Origin: Bacteroidales bacterium
GTDB lineage: Bacteria > Bacteroidota > Bacteroidia > Bacteroidales > UBA7960
DNA: 64,000 nt
Direction: 5' to 3'
Assembly (NCBI GenBank): GCA_003559855.1
Contig: PWJZ01000131.1
Coordinates: 1-64,000 of the forward strand
Positions 37,804 through 49,228 of the stretch are shown here, one piece after another. The translations under genes were made by a program, and so were the position numbers. Every line of letters starts with the position of its first letter. Position 1 is the stretch's first letter. The notes below the pieces were generated by a model, which saw only the letters and a program-made list of their open reading frames with translations, was not told where the DNA came from and searched no databases.

Positions 37804-39342
37804 TTAATGTTTGAAATGCCTGATACCTGTAAATACCATTGACATATTATTTTTATCACAAAAACCAATACTTTCCTTATCCCTTATTGAACCTCCCGGT
37901 TGTATGACAGATTTGATACCTGCATTAAATGCTATTTCAACACAGTCGGGAAACGGAAAAAAGGCATCTGAAGCCATAACTGCATCATCAAGATCAAGAC
38001 CAAATTCTTTTGCTTTGTCAATAGCATGTTTTAAAGCATCTACCCTTGAAGTCTGACCTGCACCACTGCCGAGCAGGTGATTGTCTTTTGCAATAACTAT
38101 AGCGTTCGATTTGGTATGCTTTACTATTTTATTAGCAAAAATAAGATCTTCAACCTGTCTGTCTGAGGGTTTTTCCGCAGTTACAATATCCCATTTTCCC
38201 GGTCCGGCTGTTTGAGTATCCCGATCCTGAACCAAAACACCTTTCATAATAGTTCTGAATTGTTTTTCGGGCAAAGAAAAATCCTTTTTTCTTTCAAGGA
38301 TATTTCTGTTCTTTTTACTGCTCAGCAATTTCAAAGCTTCTTTATCATAACCGGGAGCTATAATAACTTCAAAGAACAAATCATTTATATGATACGCACA
38401 TTGAGTGGTAATGTTGCGATTTGAAACCAAAATACCCCCAAAAGCGGCTGCCGGATCCGACGAAAGCGCCTTTTGATAAGCCTCTGCAATATCATCTGCC
38501 GAAGCAACCCCGCATGCATTGGTGTGCTTGATTATCGCAAATGTCGGTAGCTCAAATTCTTCTATCAGATTAACAGCCGCGTCAATATCGAGCAAATTAT
38601 TGTAGGACAAAGGTTTTCCCTGTATTTTGTGAAAAACATCATCAAGGTTTCCATAATATACACCTTTTTGATGTGGATTTTCGCCATAACGTAACATATT
38701 TGCATCAGGCATGCTTACCTTGAATGAGTCGGGGATATCACCGGATAAGAACTGATAAATTGCCATATCATAAACGGAGGAAACATCAAACGCCCTGGCT
38801 GCATACTTTCTGCGCTGTTCATAAGTCACATATCCGTTCTGACTTCTTAGAATATCAGCTGAATCAGTATAACCAGATGCGGAAGATACTACCCAAATAT
38901 CGCTGAAGTTTTTTGCTGCTGCCCTGATAAGGGATATGCCACCTATATCAATTTTTTCAATGATCTCTTCGAAGGAAGCACCGCTCTTTACCGTAGCTGC
39001 AAACGGATATAAATCAACAATAACCATATCTATTGATGGTATGTCATATCGCTCAGCTTCTGACTGGTGAGCCGGATCTTGCTTTCTTGATAAAATGGCT
39101 CCAAAAATTTTCGGATGAAGCGTCTTTACACGTCCTCCAAAAATTGAAGGATAAGAAGTAATGGTTTCAACAGAAGTAACATCAAACCCTTTTTCTTTCA
39201 TATACTGCATTGTGCCCCCGGTAGAATAAAAAGTAACATCCAACTTTTTCAACTCCTTCAACAAGGGCAAAACAGGCTCCTTGTTAAAAACTGTCACCAA
39301 AACATTCTTAACTAGTTTGTTATCCTCATTTGCTTTAGTCAT
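37804..39342 (-). CDS. purH: bifunctional AICAR transformylase/IMP cyclohydrolase
   Basis: 512 aa; GGRVKTLHPKIFGAIL, RYGENPHQKGVYYG, IKHTNACGVA. Confidence 0.97.
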   Translation of the reverse strand: MTKANEDNKLVKNVLVTVFNKEPVLPLLKELKKLDVTFYSTGGTMQYMKEKGFDVTSVETITSYPSIFGGRVKTLHPKIFGAILSRKQDPAHQSEAERYDIPSIDMVIVDLYPFAATVKSGASFEEIIEKIDIGGISLIRAAAKNFSDIWVVSSASGYTDSADILRSQNGYVTYEQRRKYAARAFDVSSVYDMAIYQFLSGDIPDSFKVSMPDANMLRYGENPHQKGVYYGNLDDVFHKIQGKPLSYNNLLDIDAAVNLIEEFELPTFAIIKHTNACGVASADDIAEAYQKALSSDPAAAFGGILVSNRNITTQCAYHINDLFFEVIIAPGYDKEALKLLSSKKNRNILERKKDFSLPEKQFRTIMKGVLVQDRDTQTAGPGKWDIVTAEKPSDRQVEDLIFANKIVKHTKSNAIVIAKDNHLLGSGAGQTSRVDALKHAIDKAKEFGLDLDDAVMASDAFFPFPDCVEIAFNAGIKSVIQPGGSIRDKESIGFCDKNNMSMVFTGIRHFKH

Positions 39343-39444
39343 TATAAAGCTTATTTAATTACACATCAATAGTTTAAAGAAACCGGCAAAAGTTAAATAA
39401 TATATTAATAAAAACAATCTGATAATATAAAAAACCTATTACTT

Positions 39445-40377
39445 TTGCAACTTCAAATTTTTGGCGAAATTAATCTAAAATCTGATATTATGTCATTTAT
39501 TGTTAAAGAAAAAAAATTTTCAAAAAAATGGTTTATATCTTATTCTCTTATACTGACGGGCTCTATAATACTTGCAGCCGGTTTTGTATTTTTCATCACA
39601 CCATATAAAATCGTTCCGGGCGGAGTTTACGGCATCGGAATTGTTTTGTATCACCTGGTAGGTGCTCCGGTGGGTTTAACAGGATTGATATTAAATATAC
39701 CACTGACAATAATCGGGATAAGAATTCTCGGTCCGCGGTTTGGTGTTAAAACCATCATTGGTTTCATACTTGCATCGGTTTTCATAGACGTTTTGACCTA
39801 TTTGTGGGGAGAAACCCCGCTTGTTGAGAATGATGCTTTATTGTCATGCATTTTTGGAGGTGTACTTATAGGTTTGGGGCTTGGATTGATATTTAAATCA
39901 AAAGCTACTTCCGGAGGTTCTGATATTATAGCCATGATAATGTCAAAATATTCAAGGATACCGGTAGGACAATCACTTATAATTGTTGATGCGTGCATTG
40001 TGTTAATAGGTCTTATTTCATTTGGTGATTGGAAAATACCGCTTTATTCGTGGATTGTGATATTCATTTCGGGTAAAGTAATTGATACTGTACTTGAGGG
40101 GATAGACTATGAAAAAACCATGTTCATTATATCTGATAAGTATAATGAAATAAGCCAAAAAATCCTTCATGACCTGGACAGGGGCGGTACATTTATTGAA
40201 GGTAAGGGTATGTATAATAATGTTGAAAAGAAGATAATCTTTGTTAACGTAAACAGGAGGGAGATGGCAATTTTGCAGGATTATATACGCCAGATTGATC
40301 CCGAAGCATTTATTACAGTTATTAATGCCAGTAAGATACTGGGTGAAGGTTTCAAGCCTCTTACACCAGAGGATTGA
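39445..40377 (+). CDS. YitT family membrane protein (DUF2179 C-terminus)
   Basis: 310 aa; TPYKIVPGGVYGIGIVLYHLVGAPVGLTGLILNIPL, SKATSGGSDIIAMIMSKY; likely true start ATG 39490 (MSFIVKEKK). Confidence 0.9.
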   Translation: MQLQIFGEINLKSDIMSFIVKEKKFSKKWFISYSLILTGSIILAAGFVFFITPYKIVPGGVYGIGIVLYHLVGAPVGLTGLILNIPLTIIGIRILGPRFGVKTIIGFILASVFIDVLTYLWGETPLVENDALLSCIFGGVLIGLGLGLIFKSKATSGGSDIIAMIMSKYSRIPVGQSLIIVDACIVLIGLISFGDWKIPLYSWIVIFISGKVIDTVLEGIDYEKTMFIISDKYNEISQKILHDLDRGGTFIEGKGMYNNVEKKIIFVNVNRREMAILQDYIRQIDPEAFITVINASKILGEGFKPLTPED

Positions 40378-40408
40378 CAGTTGTACATACTAAATATTGC
40401 TCTGCCAT

Positions 40409-41608
40409 TTACAGTGTTCGCCCGGAGTATGATTTCAATGCTGCTTCAAGACACATCATAGCTGTTTTAAGGTCTTCAACATTAAGCACATAACTAATTC
40501 TTACTTCATCAATACCGGCTCCGGCGGTTGAATAAAAGCCGGTTGCCGGTGCCAGCATCACTGTTTGATTATCATAATCGAATTCTTCCAAAAGCCATTG
40601 ACAAAACTTGTCGGTATCATCAACAGGCAATCTGGCTGTTACATAAAAAGCTCCGTTAGGATTGGGACAGATGACTCCTTCCATATTATTTAATGCCTTC
40701 ACCACTGTATTTCGTCTTGCCGAATATTCGGCAATCATTTCATGAAAATAGCTGTCGGGGGTATCCATAGCGGCTTCTGCCGCAAACTGACCCAATGACG
40801 GAGGGCTTAGCCTTGCCTGGGCAAACTTCATGGCAGTCTTCATTACCTCTTTATTACGTGATATCATTGAACCGATACGAATGCCACATGCGCTGTAACG
40901 TTTTGAAACCGAGTCAATCAGTACAATATTATCGTCCACACCTTTAAGGTTCATTACTGAAAAGTGCGACCTGCCGTCATAGCAGAACTCCCTGTAAACC
41001 TCATCGGCAAACAGGTACAGATCATATTTTTTTACTGTCTCACGCAACACTTCCAGCTCATCATACGAATAAAGGTAACCTGTTGGATTATTCGGATTAC
41101 ATATGATAATCGCTTTTGTTGCCGGGGTAATCACTTTTTCGAATTCTGAAATAGGTGGTAACGAAAAGTCTTCTTCTATTTTTGAGATTATAGGTTTTAT
41201 TTTGACACCTGCGCTGGTAGCAAAACCATTATAATTAGCATAAAAAGGCTCGGGAATAATTATTTCATCCCCGGGATTGAGGCAGGTTTGTACCGCAAAA
41301 AGAATAGCTTCAGAGGCTCCTGCAGTAACAATAATATCCTCAGGTTCGATGTGTATGTCATGCCTCGCATAATACTCGCATAATTTGCGTCGGTATGATA
41401 TTATACCGGCCGAATGGCTATACTCGATAACCCTTACTTTCAGGTTATGCATGGCATTAATCATTGAGCGTGGCGTTTCCAGATCTGGTTGTCCGATATT
41501 CAGGTGAAACACCCTGATGCCTTTTTTCTTGGCTTCCTCGGCAAACGGCACCAGCTTTCTTATAGGCGACTCGGGCATATCATGCCCCTTTTGTGATATT
41601 TTAGGCAT
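40409..41608 (-). CDS. pyridoxal phosphate-dependent aminotransferase (class I/II)
   Basis: 399 aa; VFHLNIGQPDLETP, NPNNPTGYLYS, ADEVYREFCYDG, DSVSKRYSACGIRIG. Confidence 0.93.
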   Translation of the reverse strand: MPKISQKGHDMPESPIRKLVPFAEEAKKKGIRVFHLNIGQPDLETPRSMINAMHNLKVRVIEYSHSAGIISYRRKLCEYYARHDIHIEPEDIIVTAGASEAILFAVQTCLNPGDEIIIPEPFYANYNGFATSAGVKIKPIISKIEEDFSLPPISEFEKVITPATKAIIICNPNNPTGYLYSYDELEVLRETVKKYDLYLFADEVYREFCYDGRSHFSVMNLKGVDDNIVLIDSVSKRYSACGIRIGSMISRNKEVMKTAMKFAQARLSPPSLGQFAAEAAMDTPDSYFHEMIAEYSARRNTVVKALNNMEGVICPNPNGAFYVTARLPVDDTDKFCQWLLEEFDYDNQTVMLAPATGFYSTAGAGIDEVRISYVLNVEDLKTAMMCLEAALKSYSGRTL

Positions 41609-41927
41609 TTTTTGTAATACTTAATATATTTCGAAAATAACAAAAATAGTTCTAAAGCAAAGTGTGTAATAACATGTTAAAAAAAAACTGTCATAGTTGA
41701 AAAAAACAAAAATAAGAATAAATGTTAAGTAAAAAGAATTTTGCAGGAAGTACATTTAAATTCACTCTGCAGGATATATAATTTGGTCAACAGGGCAAAC
41801 TCAACAACCCTCTAAACGGTGAAGTCACCAACTAAGTCAGACTTAAAAAATAATCAGCTTTGCATTTACAGAAAGACACTATTATACACACAAAGGATAC
41901 TACTCACAACTTTCCTGTGCTGTAAAA

Positions 41928-43172
41928 TCAATCAAGGGTATGGACTACCAGGCCGCTTCTGAGTTTGGGTTCAAACCATGTTGTCTTGGGCGGCATTATA
42001 TTTCCTGTGTCGGCTATATCCATAAGCTGTTTCATAATAACCGGGTACAAGGCAAAAGCCACTTTCATATCACCGCTGTCAACCCGTCTCTCCAACTCTT
42101 TTAAACCACGGATACCTCCTACAAAATCTATTCTCTTGTCAGTACGAAGATCTTTTATACCCAATATTTCATCCAGCACATATTTTGACAGAACTGTAAC
42201 GTCCAACACTCCAATCGGGTCATTATCATCATAAGTGTTATCTTTGGCAACCATTGAGTACCATTTCCCTTCGAGATACATACCAAAAGTATGTAACTTT
42301 TCGGGTTTAAAGAGTTCCGTACCTTTTTCTTCCACGACAAAATTTTCCTTCAGTTTATTTATGAACTCTTCTTTACTCAGGCCGTTCAAATCTTTCACCA
42401 CTCTGTTGTAATCAATAATTGTCAGTTGATTATCGGGGAACAAAACTGCCATAAAAAAGTTATACTCTTCATCTCCGGTATGATTGGGGTTTTTCTGTTT
42501 CTTTTCATTACCAACCAGTGCAGCGGCAGCAGTTCGATGATGACCATCTGCTATATAAAAACAGGGTATTTCATTAAAAAGCCTCTCTATCGTTTCAATA
42601 TCCTGATCATCTTCAACGATCCAAAAATGATGTCCGAATCCATCATCAGCAATGAAATCATAAACAGGTTTTTCTTTTACAATCCTTGCAACAATATCGT
42701 CTAGATCTTTATTTGCATGGTAAGTAAAAAAAACCGGTTCGGCATTTGCATTTGTGATTCTTACGTGGTTCATACGATCTTCTTCCTTATCGGGTCTTGT
42801 AAGCTCATGTTTCTTAATGTTCCCGTTCATATAGTCCTCCACTCCCGCACAACCCACAATGCCATACTGGGTTTTTTTGCCCCATGTTTGTGCATATACA
42901 TAAAAGTGGCTCTTTTTGTCCTGAACAAGATATCCTTTATCAATAAATTTTCGGAAGTTCTCCTTTGCCTTATCGTACACAACCTGTGAGTAAAGATCAA
43001 TGTTTTCGGGCAACTCTATTTCCGGTTTTACCACTCTTAAAAAGCAGTAAGGATTATCGCCTGCTTCCTTTCTTGCCTCTTGCGAATTCAGCACATCATA
43101 AGGTCTTGATGCCAAATCCTTAACAATTTCTTTTGGCGGGCGATAACCCTTAAATGGTTTAAATATTGCCAT
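41928..43172 (-). CDS. DUF1015 family protein
   Basis: 414 aa; FKGYRPPKEIVKDLASRPYDVLNSQEA, CFYIADGHHRTAAAALV, RTDKRIDFVGG. Confidence 0.9.
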   Translation of the reverse strand: MAIFKPFKGYRPPKEIVKDLASRPYDVLNSQEARKEAGDNPYCFLRVVKPEIELPENIDLYSQVVYDKAKENFRKFIDKGYLVQDKKSHFYVYAQTWGKKTQYGIVGCAGVEDYMNGNIKKHELTRPDKEEDRMNHVRITNANAEPVFFTYHANKDLDDIVARIVKEKPVYDFIADDGFGHHFWIVEDDQDIETIERLFNEIPCFYIADGHHRTAAAALVGNEKKQKNPNHTGDEEYNFFMAVLFPDNQLTIIDYNRVVKDLNGLSKEEFINKLKENFVVEEKGTELFKPEKLHTFGMYLEGKWYSMVAKDNTYDDNDPIGVLDVTVLSKYVLDEILGIKDLRTDKRIDFVGGIRGLKELERRVDSGDMKVAFALYPVIMKQLMDIADTGNIMPPKTTWFEPKLRSGLVVHTLD

Positions 43173-43181
43173 ATGAGTATA

Positions 43182-44105
43182 TTATTTATTAACCTGAAAT
43201 TTGGTATCACCTTTTTCAAGATAATTCACAATTTGTCGGGCTGCTGCTATTCCTGCTTTAATGTTGGCTTCGGAGGTTTGAGCGCCCATCTTTTTTGTAG
43301 TAAAGACATAGCGTTTTTTGTAATTGCTTTCTATATTTTCTTTACAATCGGGTGCCACATCCGACAAATAAGAAAAATCCGGTCTTTCTTCAAATGTTTT
43401 CAGCAATTCATCTTCATTAACAACTTCTTTACGTGCCGTATTAACGATTGTTGCTCCTTTTGGCATTAAAGAAATCAGTTGATAGCCAATTGATCTTATT
43501 GTTTCCTCGTTTGCCGGAATGTTAAGAGAAACGTACTGGCAGGTTTTGTAGAGTTCTTCGGCACTTCCGACAACTTTCACGCCATATTTTTCAATCTCGA
43601 TTTTTGGCACATAAGGATCATAAGCATAAATAATCATTCCAAACCCCTTTGCAATTTCGGCAACGAATTTTCCGACATTTCCAAAAGCATGAATGCCTAG
43701 TTTTTTACCACGGAGTTCTTTCCCTGACGTGCCGTCAAAGCCATTTCTGGCCTGATATATCATCATGCCAAAAGCCAGTTCTGCCACTGCATTTGAATTT
43801 TGTCCGGGTGTATTCATGGCTACTATACCTTTTTCGGAGCAGGCATCAAGGTCAAGGTTATCGTAACCTGCACCCGCGCGAACAACAATTTTCAGATTAG
43901 CAGCAGCCTCAATTATCTCGCGGGTAACTTTGTCACTTCGTACCACAAGCGCATCCACATCTTCAACAGCTTTCTTGAATTCATCAACATCAGTGTATTT
44001 CTCAAGCAAATTAAGCTGGTAACCAGCTTCCTCCAAAACAATTTTAATTTGCTCAACAGCCGCCGGAGCAAAAGGCTTTTCCGTTGCTATTAATACTTTT
44101 TTCAT
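43182..44105 (-). CDS. serA: D-3-phosphoglycerate dehydrogenase
   Basis: 307 aa; RAGAGYDNLDLDACSEKGIVAMNTPGQNSNAVAELAFG, LGIHAFGNVGKFVAEIAKGFGM; no ACT domain. Confidence 0.93.
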   Translation of the reverse strand: MKKVLIATEKPFAPAAVEQIKIVLEEAGYQLNLLEKYTDVDEFKKAVEDVDALVVRSDKVTREIIEAAANLKIVVRAGAGYDNLDLDACSEKGIVAMNTPGQNSNAVAELAFGMMIYQARNGFDGTSGKELRGKKLGIHAFGNVGKFVAEIAKGFGMIIYAYDPYVPKIEIEKYGVKVVGSAEELYKTCQYVSLNIPANEETIRSIGYQLISLMPKGATIVNTARKEVVNEDELLKTFEERPDFSYLSDVAPDCKENIESNYKKRYVFTTKKMGAQTSEANIKAGIAAARQIVNYLEKGDTKFQVNK

Positions 44106-44494
44106 AATGATTGGTTTTTTTGTTATTAATAAAAAAATATATATTTAAATATTGTTTTTTTAAGCAACCAATAGTTAGTTCTATACCGGTTACTATAATT
44201 ACTGCAATCTGTTTTTACAAAATACCTTTTATTACAATACTTTCAGTTAAATCTCACCAAACCGTAATATTAAATGAATAATTTTTGTATTTACATCAAT
44301 TAAGCCAAATTACCACGCAAAAAACCGTTGCAAATTTATTTAACAAGAAGTTATATAATCAAATTCATGCTTTCAGCCATTTCATATTGAAAATTCTCCC
44401 GGTTATTTACTTATTATTACTTAAAAATACCGGCCCGCCGCAATATCAGGGATAATAAACATTTTGCACCGACTCCAAACTCAACAAACGAAAC

Positions 44495-45568
44495 CTATTT
44501 AGCATACTTTTGTTCGAACTCTTTCATGGTATTCACCAGTTCTTTAACACTTTCAACCGGCAAAGCGTTGTAGATAGAAGCCCTGAAGCCGCCGACCGAC
44601 CTGTGTCCTTTCAGACCCACCATGTTCTTTTGAGCCGTCAAATCAAGAAAGTCTTTTTCCAAATCTTTAAAATCCGGATTCATAACAAAACAGACATTCA
44701 TAACAGACCGTGATTCTTTTTCGGCGGTACCTATAAACATAAGGTTTCTTTCAATTTCATCATACAACAGTTTTGCTTTTTCATCATTTCGTTGTTTCAT
44801 TTTTTCCAATCCACCCAGCTTTTTTATCCATCTCAATGTTTCAAGGCAGGTGTAGATAGGCAAACAAGGGGGTGTGTTGAACATTGAGCCGTTTTCTATG
44901 TGGGTTTTATAATCGAGCATTGTAGGTATCTGACGGCTTACTTTACCGAGAATGTCTTCACGAATGATGACAAAAGTTGCCCCGGCTGGTCCGAGATTTT
45001 TCTGTGCACCACCGTATATCAAACCATATTTTGAAACATCAAGGGGTCTGCTCAAAATATCTGATGACACATCGGCAATCAAAGGAACAGGACTGTCGAG
45101 GTCTTCCTTGATCTGCGTTCCGAAAATAGTATTGTTAGTAGTTATATGAAAATAATCTGCATCTTCAGGTATAACATAGCCCCTGGGGATGTAATTAAAG
45201 TTATTATCGGCTGAAGAGCCGACAACTTCAACGGTACCAAAAAATTTCGCCTCTTTAATAGCCTTTTTTGCCCACGAACCCGTTTCAAGGTATGCAGCCT
45301 TAAAAGCAAGCAAATTATAAGGTACCATACAAAACTGTAAACTGGCTCCCCCGCCTAAGAACAATACATGATAACCTTCAGGAACATCGAGTATCTCTTT
45401 GAATAAAGCCTGAGCTTCATCCATTACAGCCTGAAAATCTTTGCTGCGATGCGATATTTCCATGACTGATAAGCCCATACCGTTAAGATCTTTAACAGCT
45501 TTTGCCGTGTTTTCTATAACTTCATTTGCCAATATAGAAGGACCGGCACTAAAATTGTGTTTTTTCAT
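44495..45568 (-). CDS. serC: 3-phosphoserine/phosphohydroxythreonine transaminase
   Basis: 357 aa; [51 protein letters not shown]. Confidence 0.97.
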   Translation of the reverse strand: MKKHNFSAGPSILANEVIENTAKAVKDLNGMGLSVMEISHRSKDFQAVMDEAQALFKEILDVPEGYHVLFLGGGASLQFCMVPYNLLAFKAAYLETGSWAKKAIKEAKFFGTVEVVGSSADNNFNYIPRGYVIPEDADYFHITTNNTIFGTQIKEDLDSPVPLIADVSSDILSRPLDVSKYGLIYGGAQKNLGPAGATFVIIREDILGKVSRQIPTMLDYKTHIENGSMFNTPPCLPIYTCLETLRWIKKLGGLEKMKQRNDEKAKLLYDEIERNLMFIGTAEKESRSVMNVCFVMNPDFKDLEKDFLDLTAQKNMVGLKGHRSVGGFRASIYNALPVESVKELVNTMKEFEQKYAK

Positions 45569-45709
45569 AAATGATTAGTTTAAAGTATTAATAGCTTAAT
45601 TAACCAAATTTAATTGTAATAATATTATAATATCGTTTTGCAATTTTACCATAAAAAATTTTTTTTACCAAAAAAAAAACAAAAAAAAACATCAAAACAT
45701 ACAACATCA

Positions 45710-46633
45710 TCACTGGTTTTCAAAAATTTCCTCAAGTCTTTTCGGCTCAGGAACTTCCCTTAATTTAACCCGTGCATCAATATCAGGTACAAAAACCCAT
45801 TCCCCTTGCTCAAAAACAAAACCGTCGTAGATATTCGCCTCAGGTCTGTAAAACTGATAATGTCCTTTCAGAAAATCATCCAACGGCCCAAGCCTGTCAA
45901 ATATTATCAACCACACCGGTCGTCTCTCCCTGTCATTGTTGATATTAATGAATTGACGGTCGTAATTCAAAAACATAGACACCCTGGCTGAATAATTAAA
46001 AACAATGCGCTTATTAACATTTTCTTTATATTGAAAAACCTGCTTCCCGAAATAAGGCTTCCCGCTGTCGCCAATAACTAATGGTTCAATGACACGCTGT
46101 CTTATCAAAGGATTTTTGCCACGCCAGCCAAGCAAGGTATAATGATCAACACCCTCATAACAAAAATGGATCAATTCGTAGTAGTACGCCCCAAACCACT
46201 TATTGTGATTAAGCACCTCAAATTCAGGCTCAGCAATTTCATACGATCTGTCGTTCAATGAATAAACAACATAATTATCATTTGAATGATCTATCACCTG
46301 AAAAAATCCAAAATATTTGAAATGCCCGTCTTTTAAGGGAACGTACCAGGTTATTATCCTGAAACGCTGATCAGGAGATCGCAATAAAGAAATTGTTTCC
46401 AGCGAATCAAACGGATATTCAAATGAACCTTCTTTTTCAAGCGTCTCCCGAAACAAATCATATAATTTGTCATTTTGCCTTATACGCTTATCATCCTGAT
46501 AGTATTCAACTATTGAAACGGCTTTATTATTAAGTTTCTGTTCAAGGGCCGAAAAGTCATTGTTGTTCTGTGCAAAAATATTGGCAGCAATGGTGTAAAG
46601 AAAAACTATAACAATTATTTTAGCTACCATCAT
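45710..46633 (-). CDS. secreted hypothetical protein
   Basis: 307 aa; N-terminal signal MMVAKIIVIVFLYTIAANIFAQN. Confidence 0.75.
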   Translation of the reverse strand: MMVAKIIVIVFLYTIAANIFAQNNNDFSALEQKLNNKAVSIVEYYQDDKRIRQNDKLYDLFRETLEKEGSFEYPFDSLETISLLRSPDQRFRIITWYVPLKDGHFKYFGFFQVIDHSNDNYVVYSLNDRSYEIAEPEFEVLNHNKWFGAYYYELIHFCYEGVDHYTLLGWRGKNPLIRQRVIEPLVIGDSGKPYFGKQVFQYKENVNKRIVFNYSARVSMFLNYDRQFININNDRERRPVWLIIFDRLGPLDDFLKGHYQFYRPEANIYDGFVFEQGEWVFVPDIDARVKLREVPEPKRLEEIFENQ

Positions 46634-46904
46634 ATGAGGTATTTTAGCCTTTCCGGGTAAATATTTTTAAAACTAATTGTCAACCTGAACTATAACTTTA
46701 TTTGAAACTCAAAAATAAATAAAAAAATTACGCATTACGATATTTTCTTTTTGCAGAACACAAATCGTGCAAATAACAGCTAGATAATTTTGCTTAATAA
46801 AATAACATGACTGAATTCATAGCTATTTAACGGGGTAAATTAAAATTTTTTTATTATTTGAGATATGTAATTTCCTGTTAATATTTATCCGGATTCTTCT
46901 GTTA

Positions 46905-48584
46905 TTAATTGTTTGTTTTTTGTCTGCGCTTTCCCTTGGAGTTTTCACGAAAACCATTTCCGTCAGATTCGTTACTCTCTTCAGCCTCTATTCGAACTCC
47001 TTTATATGTAGTTCGGTTTAGTTTACCGATAATTTTTCCTGCCAGATGACTTTCAACTTCAACAGATGATGTTCGCTTATAAATCTCAATTTGACCAATC
47101 TCAACATTTCGGGCTCCTGGTGCATTGACAAATAATTTAATTATTTCTCGCTTAGTGATGTTCTTTCCTTTACCAACATTAAAAAAGACCCTTGACATTG
47201 AACGTCCGCCGGACATTTCACGTTTAAAAGCTGTCGGCTTGCTGCTACGCATAGTTTTTTCATCGACATTCAGGTCAGGTGCATCTTTATAATATTCTAA
47301 AAACCTATTGAACTCCTGTGAAATAAACCTTTTTATGACTTCTTCTTTCGGTAAATCACTCAACATTTCATACACTTTGTCCATGTATGGATCAATTTGA
47401 TTGTGGGTCACCGTTGAGTTTTGCATGCGTTCAACCAATGAAAAAAGCTGACGTTCACATATTTCTTTACCAAACGGCACAGGGTATTGAGTGAACTTTT
47501 TGCGTGTCATTTTTTCTATTTGCGCAATTCGTCCACGCTCTTTCATATGTATTATTGAAACGGCTAGCCCCTCTTTTCCTGCCCTACCTGTTCGCCCTGT
47601 ACGATGGGTGTATACTTCATTATCGTCAGGGAGGTTGTAGTTAATAATATGTGTTAGATTACTTACATCAAGGCCTCTTGCAGCTACATCGGTTGCAACC
47701 AGTACCCTGAGTTTTTTCTCACGGAATTTAAGCATAACATAATCTCGTTGTACCTGCGTAAGGTCGCCGTGCAGAGCTTCGGCATTGTATCCATCGCTCA
47801 TAAGCGATGTAGCTACATCTTTGGTCTCCTGTCGTGTACGGCAAAATACAATGCCATATATATCGGGGTAAAAATCGACGATGCGTTTCAATGCAGTGTA
47901 ACGATCCCTGGCCTGAACCATGTAATATATGTGCGACACATTTTCAGCACCTGCATTTTTCTTTCCAATTGTAATCTCAATAGGATCATGCATATATTTT
48001 TTTGTAATTGCCATAATTTCGTGTGCCATGGTTGCCGAAAACAGCATAGTGTTTTTTTCTACAGGGGTTTGCGCCAGAATGGCATCAACATCATCCCGAA
48101 AACCCATTTTCAGCATTTCATCAGCTTCATCAAGTACCAAGGTCATAATCTTAGACAAATCTATACGCTTGCGGCGTACCAAGTCGTGAATACGACCGGG
48201 AGTTGCCACAACTACATGTGCTCCGTGCTTCAACACATTTATTTGCTTATCCATAGAAGCGCCACCATAAACAGCAATAGTTTTTAACCCATTTATGAAC
48301 CTACTGTAATTTTCAATGTCGCGGGAAATTTGTACGCATAGCTCTCGAGTAGGGCTCAAAATTAACAGTTGAGGATAAGTAGCACTAACGTCAATACTTT
48401 CAAGAACAGGAAGACTATATGCTGCGGTCTTACCCGTACCCGTTTGTGCCAAACCTATAAGGTCGCACTTTTTCCCCATCAAAACAGAAATTACTTTTTC
48501 CTGGATTGGCGTGGCATGTTCAAATCCCAAAGCTTCAACTCCACGTATAATTTGTGGAGAAAGCCCCATTTCTTTAAATAACAT
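46905..48584 (-). CDS. DEAD/DEAH box RNA helicase with DbpA-type RNA-binding domain
   Basis: 559 aa; AQTGTGKTAAYSLP, LVLDEADEMLKMGF, SATMAHEI, HRTGRTGRAGKEG, C-terminal RVFFNVGKGKNITKREIIKLFV. Confidence 0.95.
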   Translation of the reverse strand: MLFKEMGLSPQIIRGVEALGFEHATPIQEKVISVLMGKKCDLIGLAQTGTGKTAAYSLPVLESIDVSATYPQLLILSPTRELCVQISRDIENYSRFINGLKTIAVYGGASMDKQINVLKHGAHVVVATPGRIHDLVRRKRIDLSKIMTLVLDEADEMLKMGFRDDVDAILAQTPVEKNTMLFSATMAHEIMAITKKYMHDPIEITIGKKNAGAENVSHIYYMVQARDRYTALKRIVDFYPDIYGIVFCRTRQETKDVATSLMSDGYNAEALHGDLTQVQRDYVMLKFREKKLRVLVATDVAARGLDVSNLTHIINYNLPDDNEVYTHRTGRTGRAGKEGLAVSIIHMKERGRIAQIEKMTRKKFTQYPVPFGKEICERQLFSLVERMQNSTVTHNQIDPYMDKVYEMLSDLPKEEVIKRFISQEFNRFLEYYKDAPDLNVDEKTMRSSKPTAFKREMSGGRSMSRVFFNVGKGKNITKREIIKLFVNAPGARNVEIGQIEIYKRTSSVEVESHLAGKIIGKLNRTTYKGVRIEAEESNESDGNGFRENSKGKRRQKTNN

Positions 48585-49228
48585 AATTAATTGTTTTTAA
48601 GGCTTTCCATATCTTCTTTACCTATGATGACAGGTTGACCTGTTAATAATAATTTCAACAGAATGTCATACACAAGCCCCAATCACAAAAACCAGTATCA
48701 GGAAGCGGAATCTTTCAGATGCGACCGAAAAACAGTGTGAATTGTTTTAATAATGGTGGGATCGTTCAAAAACATTCTCTTAAAAAACCGGTGCAAAGAT
48801 AAACAAAATATATAAGAAACAATATATTTGTAAAAAATAAATTAAAAAAATATGATTAGCTCTATTCCGGCAAAATATTATTTTGATGTGCTATAAGTAT
48901 ACCCTTTGTAAATCTTCTTGAAAATCTTAGTGCAAAACTTCGACAAGCTCAGTACAGCGCTTTGTATAATAGCTTTTTCACAAAGTACTCAAAGAATACT
49001 CAAAGTTTCTCCAAAAAAGATTACAAGCAAGTCATGTCACTATATTTTCATGTAACTATTCAAAAATATGGAATTGAAAGAATAAATCAGAAATATCACA
49101 TATCGTAAGAAATCCGGAGTCCTTCGGAAAAAAATAAGTTTTTGCCTATATCCCTGACACATTACAACATGATTATAATTCTCCAATAAAAAAATCTATT
49201 TTTGTATTATTTATAAAAACAAAAAATA

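Noticed and set aside
45654-45700. A-rich tract downstream of serC/upstream of 45710 ORF as a microsatellite
   Set aside because: Ordinary poly-A/AT-rich intergenic composition for this genome.
47748-48287. 179-aa plus-strand ORF
   Set aside because: Antisense shadow of the DEAD-box helicase gene.
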